Below are positions 1-12,220 of a stretch of 64,000 nt of DNA, in pieces. The first letter of the stretch is position 1, and every line of letters begins with the position of its first letter. The stretch is from Fasciolopsis buskii. Lineage: Eukaryota > Platyhelminthes > Trematoda > Plagiorchiida > Fasciolidae. The stretch is taken from contig LUCM01005938.1 of assembly GCA_008360955.1 (NCBI GenBank), positions 62,001-126,000 of the forward strand, written 5' to 3'. Under the pieces are notes generated by a model. The model was not told where the DNA came from and ran no database searches. It was given only the letters and a program-made list of their open reading frames with translations. The translations under genes and the position numbers were made by a program.

Positions 1-1960
1 GTTTTTGCGTGAACGTGGGGCAGGTTTGCTTTCACTTTGATCACTTAATGGTGGTAAATATTTAGAACAGTTTTCATTATTCCTCTTTATCTTTCTCAGA
101 GATCTGCTCATTTTGATCCACTTGCATTTTTTCTCCCATTTCTCTTTATATCGTTAGGTAATTTAGAGGATTCCTGTTTTTCAGGTAATGACTGGTTCTA
201 CTCTTGGACGGCTGGTCCTTATTGAACCAGATCCGGTTTTTTTCTGATCTGCTTCTCTAACAAGCTTCAGCTTTCTTACACTTTTTCACCATCGATACTA
301 AACTTCGTAAGTCCACTAGATCGATGAATTTGGCAACGAATTGGTTTAACATATCGCCATACCCGACGATGTTCGAATAGTCAGCCAGGTGAAATGTACA
401 TGATTTTTCGTCGTTTATCATCCCCAACACACCGTTTAGTATCCGTAGAGCTATCATTTACTAACCTCGGACTGAGTTTAGCCAATGTAATCTGGACTCC
501 GATGGGCATACATTCTTGGACAACCCATACTTCATCCCTGTACATCACCTGTGGATCATCCTAACCAGTAAAGTAAATTTTGAGCTTAACGCCAACTTTG
601 TCGGTAAGAATTATCTTGACAAATTAGTGTATTTACCACAACCCAACTCATAGTTACGAAAATCATCTTGAGCTTATTTAGCCACGGTCCAAAACATAGG
701 CATCCCAAATCTGTGTACAGATTCTGTGCCTTCGGAGTCCCGGAGAAGGGCTAAAACAACGAGCAAAAAAAGAAAAAAGAATGCGCAGAGTTCACCACAA
801 ATGCTATTTTTCACTCTTCTACTCATTGTCAGTGATCTTTCATTGGAATGATTCGTGTGTGGGCTGGATACTGCTTGGTTGATGAAACAAAAGCGGAGGA
901 TTGACTTATGAGATCATACCCCGAGCCCTTGACCAAACAGTCTACTCCATAGGGCAGTGAGATTATCTGAGGACCTCGCAACCCACTGGGGACCGGTGAC
1001 TGATAACCCTGTCCGTTTGTCTTTCATATGGGGTTAGACATTCTAAAGATGTCGACGAGCATGAGTCACGTTTTGTACGCCGTCCATTGTTGGTATGGGA
1101 TCATGATTTAGCCACTTCTCGAGAAAGATTACCAATGATCAATCAGCCCGTTGCAGGACGCCGGGCAACGCCCTTCGTTCTTATACTTTTCTGAAGATAC
1201 CTCTGCCACGAACGTGGCATGCCAAAGACTTACTCAACCGACATTACTTGAGACGAATGCCATTTAGGAACATTTCGGCATCTTTTCAGAGAGATTACCC
1301 GATTCAAAATCTGAGACATTTAGAGGTCGCAGGCTACATATAAAATGTGAAATTACGAAGTGCTCGTTCCGTGGAAAAGTCATTTCCGAATAAATCTAAG
1401 TCAAATTTTGATTAAAACTCCGACAAGAACTCTGATGAAAGCACATTGATCAACTAACTCAGCTGGTGTATTAAAATGTGACACGCCAAACACACTTTTG
1501 GTCTCTTGAAAATTCACAAAGCCCTACAATGGACGTAAAACAGAAGGGAGTGATGTGCATTAAAAAATAAAGACTAACTCGAATCAGCCAGGTACTGGTA
1601 AATCATGAGTGATAATCTGTTGGAGTTGTAGATCAGACTTAAATGTACTACGGAAAACCGATGCCTTGTGTTTCCCTGGAAGGTTTTAAACATCGATTGT
1701 GTTGTTCGTAAATTACTGGTCAGAAAAATGCAGTTGGTGCAGGCAAGGAGTTTGGAAGAAAAAACAGGACGCGTTCTGTTCTATGGAGGAAACCAAGTCA
1801 CTATCCGTAATCTATCGATCCTTTAATCTGGTCTTGATGGCAGATATCTGTAAATTGTATTTTTCCAGCAACTCAGGTGCTGAAAATTTTCCCTGAATAG
1901 TCAGTTTTAAAAAAAATCAAGTGAGTAGGATATGCTGCATCACTCTTCCATATTTTCCTT

Positions 1961-1997
1961 ACAAAATTAGAGGGATTAATAATTACTCTAATTTTGT
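1961..1997. repeat. 12-bp perfect inverted repeat (hairpin)
   Basis: acaaaattagag at 1961-1972 is matched by ctctaattttgt at 1986-1997, with an AT-rich 13-nt loop. It could be a remnant of a small inverted-repeat element or a chance AT-rich hairpin. Confidence 0.6.
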
Positions 1998-2986
1998 TAT
2001 CCAGCAAATTAATCCGAGGATACAAGGAAACATATCAACTGTTGTTAGTCCGGTCAATGGGCTCATTTCCTTTCAATGTCGATGCTTGGGCCAACGAGCA
2101 CTAAAAATAGTGGTTTGTCTGATTTGTTACCGTTCATCCGCAGTGCATATCTGTAGTGTTGACTGATGTCTAAGAAAACCGTTGTCAGTCGATGCGGTAC
2201 ACCTAGTACGTGAATGGTGTGGCTCACAGGTACCCAAACCAAGATTAAGTTCAGACTCGCCAATTATGCATTTATAATTATTCCACCCAAGCCAGGTGAG
2301 ATAACTGTAGCGTATATTCCCAAATTTCACCGGTCAGTTTGGCATTTTAACCGAGTCACTTTATAAACGTGAAATATTAGAAGGAAATAACCAGGTTGAA
2401 TTATTGTCATGTGGTATTTCAAGGATCGGGATTTATGACTATGACAACAATTGCGTGCTCATGTCCACTGAAAGAGTGCATCGGTGTACGTGGCTGTGTT
2501 TGGGAGATAATTGTTGGAGGATGGCTAAAGATGGTCAGTTGATGAAACAGCAAAAAAGGCATGAAAGCTTTGACTAGTGGACTGAATCGTGCTCATCCAG
2601 TTAGACTAGCGGCTTAGGGTCCAATATTAACTCCCCCCAGATAAAAACGATGTTTGATGGTAACAGTTGACGTGATCCAGTGCCATATTCAGTGGCTTTC
2701 TTGCGTTCGAAGCCTCTCTCATAAAAAGTTCCTCAACTCATTTTTTTGTATCCAGTCTTTCACCAGTTCTCGTTTTGCTGTCCTCTTTAGAATAAATGGT
2801 ACACATGAGGTAGAAATCAGAACCACAGTGCTTTGGTGAGTGGATAATGGTTATGAAAACTGAGCTGAACATGCATACTGAAAAAATCTTCAACATATAT
2901 GTATGTGTATATATGCATATGCTTATTAATAGTTGTATATATGCACATGAGTATGAACATGTGGCACCGGCTACCGTGGGTAGTCA

Positions 2987-3092
2987 AAACGTTGGCGCAT
3001 TACATCTACCAACAACGCTGTTATTAACATTATATCGTTCACAATTAAAAGCCGATAAATGGCGCATCGATTTTTCGATACACTCTTACATC
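2987..3092 (+). repeat. Dispersed repeat, copy 1 (inverted match at 37.5 kb)
   Basis: This ~105 bp unit contains gttggcgcattacatctacc and, further on, gcatcgatttttcgatacac. Both parts recur in reverse complement at 37459-37564 with only a few differences. The flanks differ, so the ends are well marked. It may be part of an LTR or a short interspersed repeat; the family is not known to me. Confidence 0.75.
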
Positions 3093-6000
3093 AGAATAAG
3101 TAGTTATTCGGGAGACTTTTCCCCACAGAATAATCCTGTCCAAAATCATACTTAAGGATAAAGAAAATGTTAATTCCACGAAGTAGAACAAAAAAAAAGG
3201 TTCACATAACAGAGTAATCCAAACGATGGTAAAATAAAGTCTCTACATTCAACAGTAACTGAAGCACCGGTATCCGCCATTCAGTGGGTTCTTGACTCGA
3301 CCGTGATGGGATTTGCCGTTTCTCTCGTTCCCGATGACAGTTTCATTCTTCAACTTCGACGTTCATAGTCCAGGTAGAATATCGGTCTCCCAGCTATTAC
3401 CATAAAATAAACTTTCGACAACATCCATTTACAAGTTATTTCACGGTGTATGGATAACTAAGGCAATAAATTAAGTCTTCGTTCAGATAGGCAAAATCAG
3501 ACTATGACAGTATGTTATAATGTATGCGAATTTGTAATAACAAAACAAATGTGGGAATTACACATGAAATTTAACAGTTTGGAGGGCCCAATTGATTCTT
3601 ATCTGTGTCCGCAATGATTTTCTTACGGGTCACCTCTAAGTATTGACTATATGCCTTCTCTGGAAACAGTATTACTAAATGTATTTGTAGAACGATATAG
3701 ATTGTTTCCTACTAAGGCTTTTTACTCTGAGTTTATTAGCCATGAGTCTTTAGTGCTGAAAATCTTTACGAATATTTTTTTAGATGCAAAATCACCTCAT
3801 ATCTGTTACATCATGCGAACGCAACTTAAAAACTCCAAAAATAAGTGCTTAGACAAACGAGAGTAGTTTATCGTCTGTGAAGTGCGTCATTTGTAAAGAA
3901 CTGGCACGGAGCCCAACTAACCTGGATTTATTAAACTGTGATAGGAACTAATGACACTTGTTTAGCATTCTCAGGGGTATCCATGGAAGTATTCGTCATG
4001 TGACATCAACATTCATCTTACCATTAAGAAACCACAGAGTCATTATTCAGCCGTATCATTCTGAGCATGCTGTCTCATGTGATTCTTGCATTGTGCTTGC
4101 TGGCTAGAGAAAACAATCATGTTTTTGAGATGACGCAATGTTTATCGAGTCTCCGTCGCAGCAGTATGTCTGTGTATTCTGAAGGAAGTGAAGAACGCCA
4201 CTCGTTACAATGGTTAACCACCAATTTATTCGCGCTCAAGACTTAGCCAAACTGCCTGAATGAGCGCATCCGGTAAGCAGACGGACGAATAACAGCTCGT
4301 ACATCCAACTAAAAAAACGGGGGGACGAGTTTCTGAATGCGACCTCACTAATGCCGCTGTACTTCTGTTGTCCATCATCGACCGAATAGGTGTAGTAAAA
4401 ACTAGCATTGTAATTCGTCTTTTGGAGGGAAACTTATTAACTTGCTGTTAAGCCTAAGTAGAAGTCTCCAAACCGGAAACATCGGCATTCTTTTTCCTTT
4501 CCGATAAGCTCCGCCGTACGGGATTTGAGCATCAGTTCCTACATTCCAAGCACCATACGTCATTATCATGGATCAGATGGAAGGCCTTTTACACGTACGA
4601 AACCAAGTAGTTTTGACAGGCTGTTTGTTTACTAACAACGCAGTTATAGGGATTCCACAAACCCGGCACCCAAACATACAGGCTGCTTCCTTTTGGGAGG
4701 AAAAACTTGTGCTTGGTGTGAAATCATATTGAAAGCTAAATACAAGAACGGCGTCGCTGCTCATTCATCGAGCTGGTAGAGTATTAAGCCGTAAGAATAC
4801 GCCATTTGTACGTGAACATGATTTGATAGGCGTCCATTTGTTTAATTAACCGTCCTTTCCAATGGTACACCATTTGACTGGGAGCAAGCTGATCCTGAGC
4901 TGCACGGATTGATATATTAGGACCTTTTTAAACCAGGTCTGTTTGGATGGCCAGTGTTCCAGTCCTCATAAGAAAACGTAAAACACCAGTTTGCGAACAG
5001 AGTCTTTGTCTTTCGGATATGATCAGAAAATTTGTGATCACGACTGGTTTCTTGACTGCCTCAGACTTGACCAAACCAAGAGAATCAATCAGATTAAAAA
5101 ATGCTGTTAATTGATATAATTTTTGTTGAAGTTTGTCTATCGTGTGATAACTAATCGTATCTGTTAATGGAGTCGACTTGGCGCATTCACACTGGCTATT
5201 TCCTTTGTATCGGAGACTAGTTTTTGCTTTCAAACCCCTTGAAATTCTTCAATTCGATTCTCTGAGGGGTCGTAATCGAACACTGATTTATACGGGTCCA
5301 GTTAACTTTTGTGGAGGAACTATCGGGCAATAAAATGGTTTACCTCTTTTTACTACACTTTTGTAGTGTATTTATTTAGATGGGTTGGGCAAACTGTTGG
5401 CTGAAGACGTTCGTTACTTTTTGATCAAACGTTCCGCAGAAAATCCGGCCGACCAAGACCATACTTTGAGTCCTTGGAAGATTTAATTCTTTAATTAGAC
5501 AATGGGAAATTTCCTGTTGATAAGTTGCACTGCAAATGGTGCAGTACATTACACAGCTAAATGAGTGAGATGTGAAATCTGCCAAGATTGTTTCTGCAAT
5601 CAGATTGTAGCATTTAGAATCTAAGTCGCGATTTACGGGAAAATTACGTCTTTGTATGAAACAGTGCCTAATGAGCCATTCAAGATTGAAGATATATCAC
5701 GCAGAATCTATTTCGTTTACTGTTCATAAGCCAACTTCAGTTTTACTTTTATTATTCTTGTTCAATCAGAATTGTCTGAAATGGCCGACAATACATCCCT
5801 CTACAGAAGTTCAGAGGTACTGCCGATGGGTATCGAGTCCCTTTTTCTCCGGAATTCCGAATATCCGTTTTGTATGGCACTTTGATCTGATAAGGATGAA
5901 AACAATGGAATTAATTGCTTTCTATTGTTCATGTTGGAACTGGAAGTTTACTTAGTCCGAAAGTGGCCTTTGGTGTGGTCTTATCCGCAACAATTTGACA

Positions 6001-9000
6001 GATCTAATTCCAAACAGAGGAGATCAAGCGACGACTTATTCAACGCAATTCTATGTGTTGTCCATAGTTTGCTACGCTGCAGCCCTGGGAAATATTTATC
6101 ACGAAAGCACTTAAGATCCCTTAATTTCTTGGTAACTGTGGTGTCGCTTTTTCGATTATCAAGCTATTAAAATTCCACGGGCATTTTCAGCAGGGTAGGT
6201 CATCCGATTTAGCTGATTATTCATTTTATCCTTCTTGCATCTCGCAATGACTGGCCATATCGATATCACGCGGGAAATGCCGGTTCCAGATCACTCACAG
6301 AAGTTTAACAACGTCAGGCGGTTAGTAGCCTCTTGGGTCGCTGGCTTGAAATACCGATTGTTTCACACATTCAGTTACCCGGTGTTCAAGCAAACTAAAC
6401 GTTGACAACCACAAAATTGCAGAGTTCCGAACACTAGATCCGGCGGTCATTCTCGTGGTAAGCGGCAATTCACTATCGTCCTGCCGGTTATCACATAAAC
6501 CTATTGTCGGCTGATGTGATTTAATGCTGATCCAGTTTTCAGGATCAAAAATGCTGGCCCTTCCCTCGAGTTGGTCCTTGCCTGCTACCGGGCACTTCCG
6601 TTCAAGTCTAAACTTGAGTGGAATATCAGGTAAAACATTAGTGTTCGCCGAGCTACCCTGATGGCTTCGTGAAGGACTTGTGCAGATAGGCTTCCCTTAG
6701 CTGAAAATTTTAATATGCCTGCCAAAGCCAATGGTAAATTTTCACATGAGGTGCAGTCCCACGGTCCAATTTGGGCGATTAACTATTCAGGAAAAACTCC
6801 AACTCCTGGAGTGGAGAACAAAAATTCAGTTTGGCGATCACATCATTCTGTCAAGTGGATGTAGGTTTGGAGTACCCCGGGGCTGCCCGTGATTACCCGA
6901 AGAGATAGCACATAGCATTAAGTAGCCTCATACGCCCAAAATGAGTGTTATAGAACTACGTGATGTATGGAGCTTCGAGCATCATGAGTGTAAGCCAACT
7001 TCTATATAGTGAGGCGGTACATGAGGACGTGAAGTTCCCTTAATGGTCCGTTTCCCCTAATCCGTGCTTGGGTTATTGATCCACCATCTTGACAACCTGA
7101 CTGGTTATTAGTCCTAAAGCAAAAACCATCCTGCGGTATGGGCAGCTCCTGCGTATCGTTCTCTAATATGGTACTTATCTGGTATCACTGTTCTTCTGTT
7201 CCGATTTCTGCTCTTCACTAGGCCGACCCTAACTCTAGATCGTTATCGTCCGTTCCTACTATCTCGAAGGAAAACAATCAGAGTCCACTGAAAAAGAGAG
7301 ATTTTCATTTACTTTGTCAACCCATCACATATATGGGTTCTTTTGCTTGCACCATTGTCCTCGTGCGACTGCCATCATTTCATCCACCTTGTGGGGTGCA
7401 TTTCAAGTGATTCAGTTCATGGCGCTTTTTGCCCAATCCAATTGGTTGGCCCAGTTCACGATGCGGCTTCCTCTTGCATATTCGCACTTTTGCTTTCTGA
7501 ACATGCCACTATGCCAGCTGTCGGCTGGTGGCCAATGGGATGACGCGGTCTTACTCTGGTCTCGCGTTTTGAACTTGCTCACTATCTGGCAGAATTGGGC
7601 TACATCTACGCCCGTGCGATGATCATGATTCATATGGCACGGTCCACTGTCGCGCGGCCATCGATAACCAACGAAACAGCTCTATCAGACTCAAGCGCAA
7701 AAGCCAGACCGGCTATCGCTCCCTCATAATAGTCCTTTTGACTTTTTTTAGAGTAACACATCTTGCCCGAGTAACTGAAGTTTAGTAGATCTAGTTGTGG
7801 CGTCATTAGGGATGAATTTCATTACGTTCCCGTCGAATTACTTCACGTACTGAGTTCAATGAAGGTGGTGGAAATCACAGTTACATAACAATACCAAGTC
7901 TATCTGCTCCGAAACAATTGGAATAGAATTTAAAACCCATCCTAATCGAAAGACCTGACAATGATGATCAACTTACCAGATTTAATTTGGAGTATGGACG
8001 GACTCTCAAGAACAGAAAATTCTACCACGAAGGGGAGTCATTTAATTTCTGAGATAACCGCCAAGGTAAATCTGACTGGAAAGTAAAAGTGACATAGATA
8101 GTCGTATTTCAGTCATCTCATATGTTATAACATCCCCTTAACTTTAGATTTAGTAACTTGGCGTTAGTTAGCTGTCGGCTATACCCCATTGAACAGTTTA
8201 TTCCCCCACCAATGAATCTAATTTGACGCGCAATCACAAACAATGACGTGGCGCATATCATAGAAAGTGAGCGCAGCATTTCATTGAAAAATGAGTTTTA
8301 GCTACCTTGTTCTCATATGAAGTGCAAACCATTTTTCGGAAGTTGTCAACTTGAGTCTGCAAGCTGTATGATACTTGGCAACTATTTTAGCACAGGTTTT
8401 TATTTTGGTATTTACAAAATAGAACAAAATGACATTTTTGTCCTTGTTCGACACTTCTATTGACCGTTGATAAAAATAATCCTGGTATAATGAGGCAAAC
8501 AAAAAGAACTAATACAAACAGGGTTTTCGCTGTTGGAAGAGAAAAACCGATGTCCTAGGATCACACACACTTCTACTGTGAATGATATAATTTGCAATAG
8601 CTCACAGTACCACAAGGAAGAGAAAAAAATGAGAAAAAATGACCTATTTTTCGGACCAGGTATATGAAGACGTTTTTTCAAAAAAAGCGTACAGGAAACT
8701 ATTGACTTGAACTCCATAAAAGGGATATGAAATCCAACATGTTTTGCATGACGGTCGGAAATTTCGAGCTTATTGGTATGATTCACAAAAGCAAATCATA
8801 CTGACATGCGTCTAAGTGCACGTGTACGTCTTTGTATGCATAGAGTGATCGAGTGGTCAGTGTGGAGTCTAATGTGTTTGTGCAAATTTGTGTGTATATA
8901 TTTGGTACAAAGCGTCTGCATTCACGCATGTGTGCTTATGCGTGTGCAGGGAAGTAAGTGAAAGAGGAATCATTTTGTAGGCAGAAGAAGGTAGGTATAA

Positions 9001-10494
9001 AAGTAATAAATTAGAAAAGCGTGTACTAATGTTACCTTTATCAAAGCAGGTGATCCTTCATTTCACCCAATCTTTATTTTTTTCTATTTATTTATCCATC
9101 CACCTATCCATCTATCGGCTCATATAACAGGATCGCAACGGATACTTCCTCTGCCGCTTCTGTAGGCACCGGCTATAAAGTGGCGGTTTTCTTGTTTGTC
9201 TACAGCAATCGTTATATGACTGACCTCTATTTTCTTCCATTGAAAGTCGCACACACTGGAATTCAAGCAATATGGCTAAATTATGGACGGCTATCGCCAA
9301 AATTTTCCCAAAAATGAGAAAAAACATATAACAGGTTGTTGTATAAGTCAATATTTGACAATAAACAGAAGGCTCATTTGAGTTCAATGCATGCATGGAG
9401 AGGTAAAACAGTTGGAAATTTACAATTTCATGTTTTTCTTACTACCTGTTCTTTGAACGGCTCTTTATTGAACAAAAACAAAATCATTGGGTCTGATTCT
9501 GACAGTGGCTTGCATATTGCAGTTGGTAGACCATTTCTGATAACCATTTCATAATTTCACTTGCCTAAGAGAAGTGTCCATGTCTGTCATTTAAACCAGG
9601 AAATATACCAATTTCTTTTCTCTAACCAAGTTTGTCATGCTTTTACGCCTACTCGTCAGTCCCAGCAAGGGTTTAAAATTTTCTGAAGCCTTCAATCTTT
9701 CGCCGTCGCTCGCAACTGGTGTCTTGTGTACCGTTAAAAAAATTATCAACCAAACTAAACGACTGACATTTATTTCGGATTAAAAGCATTTGTAGATGAG
9801 ATGCTTTTGGACCAAGCTGAAGACGGCTCCTGACTCATGCTTTGAAATATTTTTGTTTCCCTCACTGACGCTGAAGAAATAAGGCCCACAAGACTACGAG
9901 CTATTAACCAGGCCGCATTTTCTGAAATCACCAACTGGTTCTGGTTGCATGTCACAGAAACCTTTATCGACATGCTATTCCGTGTTGCTAAACTTGTGAC
10001 TTTCTCTTATTTTTCAAAATCCCCGTGCAATGGCATATCTTATTGTTGCAGTTTACGGTGTTCTCCAACTGAAATCAGCTTCTACTCTCTTCCGCCATGT
10101 TGGGAGGATCCTTCATTCAACCAAATTGTTCCACTTTGTTTTGTAGGAATAAATATCACTGAAAACAGAATATTTATAAAAGCCAATCTGTTCGAGCCTA
10201 TGTGGACGACTGATTCTGGTTGTTTCACATGATTCACTTTTTTCAGCGCCCTGATGGAATCAAGTCGTCTACCTAGCTCAAATCAAAAGCTAACAAATAA
10301 ATAGCTAACAATTTATTATATGACGAAATTGCTGCTTCCACTCTCAGCTTCTACATTCACGGATACGCGAAAAGCTGCAATGTCGAAGAAATACAATTCA
10401 ATCAATTGGGAGAATTGTAAGCTTTCAGCCAACCATTTTTGTTCCGAAATTAAATTTGACTGCGCTGTAATAACCACACTTCCCCCACAATCTG

Positions 10495-10746
10495 TTAATT
10501 TAATTTAGCAGAACGCAGTGTCAGCTCCACCTCAGACCGTCCCGGAAACGTGCTTAGCTGTTGCATGTCGAACTCAAACGACTTCCGTGTTAAAATGGTT
10601 CCACCATCAGTTCTTGGAAAGCCACGAATTTGAAGTTTGTAGTGTAAAAACGTGAAGTCGCTAATTTCTTCTAGACGGATTGGTGCAGACAACCATTTGA
10701 GTTCCATATCTGGTCTGGAAGCACACCTGGTCATTGTCTGTTGCAT
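10495..10746 (-). other. Unassigned open frame, possible terminal coding exon
   Basis: A minus-strand frame of 83 codons reads RLEEISDFTFLHYKLQIRG in its middle and ends SEVELTLRSAKLN-stop. The composition is protein-like, but the length is within chance for this window, no domain is recognised, and no convincing upstream exon was found. It sits beside the BEL/Pao gag fragment that begins at 11.2 kb and could also be retroelement flank. Confidence 0.2.
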
Positions 10747-11216
10747 GCAGCAGCAATCTTTATTTGCCAGATGTTGATTTTAGGAAACATGCCTTCTGCG
10801 ACGTATGTTGTAATGAGTTCCGAAGGCAAAGTCGAACCGACCAGTTACCTTCCCTTCTTCCCGTTTTTGTTTACCGCCTTCTGTGGGACAAAGCTCGCTT
10901 TTGTTTTATTGCATCAATTTGACTGTAGCGCTGAAAACCTGGACCCGCAATGACCACAAGCCTGGTTTTTCCGTGGGGTGACTTGATTTGGCGCTCTCTG
11001 TCGTTCACGTGGTTTGTTGTCAGAACGCGGAATAACCGAGCCCGAAAGGAACACCCCTGAGGTTTGCTTGTTGTACCTACTTAGTTTGTTCGAAATAGTA
11101 CCGTAGTAGTTTGGATCCGCCTTTATTTTCATTTGGGTCAATTTGGTCGCTACGCGTTGCTCAAACGCCCTGTCGTGGGGCTTACAGTACTCAACAGCCT
11201 TGGCAGCTGATCGACG

Positions 11217-12220
11217 ATGAAATTACGCGGTCAAATGGCCAACGTAGGCGAGCCCGTGGAAAACAACGCCCAAGTGAATCAAACCGTTTTGCCCGTAGTT
11301 GTTGATTGTACCTCTTCTCCTGGTGCAGTTTTGTCAGGCCATTCTGGGAATATCTCGGTTTCCCAAGAAGCTAAGAGAGTATTGTTGTTAGCTCGTTTAA
11401 AAGAGAAGCAGATGAAAGAAAAAACTAAAACCAGTTGCATAGCAAAAGCTTCTCGGGCGAAGAGCGAAATTGATATGGCGGAACTGAAGCTGGCACATGC
11501 AGAAGAGGAAGAAAATGCTCCAGTTTTGGATACTCGCCAAATCAGATGGTTGCTAAGGGTCATTTGTCTCGATACTTGAGAGATTGCCGTGTACAAACCA
11601 AACCGACAATTTAGGCTCCAGTTCATTCTACCACAGGAGGCTCAATTAACTACCGAGTGGACCTACCCAAGGTCGAACTAGACTTTCACCGATAATACGT
11701 ATTCTTAGTGGTGATTCGTTAAGCAGTTTGAATATTGCATAGAGAACAGGATTAAAGGCGACGAGCAATGACTCCTGTATCTATTACACTATTGCATGGG
11801 GCAAGCCATGGATGCCATAGAGGAGTGCGTCTTGATACCTCCAGAAGTTACTTATAAAAGGGCTTACATATATGTTGGTGCTAACATTTGCTGACAGTTT
11901 TTCAGCCAATAGCCGGTGTAATTGCTACTGAAGTGAATGCAACCGGATTACATAAGTTCCATATCGCACCAACGGATTAGGTATCTTTCTAAGGGAAATG
12001 AACTTAGTGGGTCATCCATGGTTTTATGAGGATCGGAGAACTTATTTATCATATGTAAGAAAGAACTGGAAATTTCCACTTTCTAACTAGAGGCGATGTG
12101 CTTGCGAGGGTCTTCCGATGGTTCGACACATCAGTAATCAGACTTTCAGAGAAAATTGGACTTAAAAATTTTGCACTGAAGAGGTCCATTTTCTGATCAT
12201 GTCCTCTAAACATTAGAACA
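11217..12220 (+). pseudogene. BEL/Pao-type retrotransposon gag, broken
   Basis: An open frame from 11217 to 11579 (120 codons) contains RAKSEIDMAELKLAHAEEEE, a charged helical stretch of the kind found near the N-terminus of BEL/Pao Gag proteins. After a stop at 11577, shifted frames carry VDLPKVELD (about 11.66 kb), then FEYCIENR and LLYLLHYCMGQAMDAIEECV (about 11.73-11.81 kb). These match the conserved Gag core (DUF1759 type), in which such segments follow one another. DVLARVFRWFDTSVIRLSEK near 12.09 kb may be the Gag tail. At least three frameshifts or stops separate the pieces, so it cannot encode a product. No protease or reverse transcriptase follows before 15.2 kb. The family call rests on recalled family motifs, not on a database search. 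Confidence 0.6.

Larger units (their letters stand above)
1..11100. other. No convincing gene; non-coding or highly decayed sequence
   Basis: Both strands were read. Open frames here are at most about 109 codons, which is expected by chance in this much sequence, and none shows a domain I recognise. Landmarks are a 12-bp inverted repeat at 1961-1997, a ~105 bp dispersed repeat at 2987-3092, and TG/TA-rich runs at about 2.9 and 8.9 kb. A minus-strand frame at 257-457 and another at 10495-10746 read somewhat protein-like but could not be assigned. Confidence 0.6.

Noticed and set aside
257..457. Minus-strand 66-codon frame ending in a basic Lys/Cys segment, possible retroelement gag
   Set aside because: Reads protein-like, but no family could be named and the upstream continuation is full of stops; left unannotated.
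7314..7633. Overlapping open frames on both strands at 7.3-7.6 kb
   Set aside because: They shadow one another and I found no recognisable domain in either direction.
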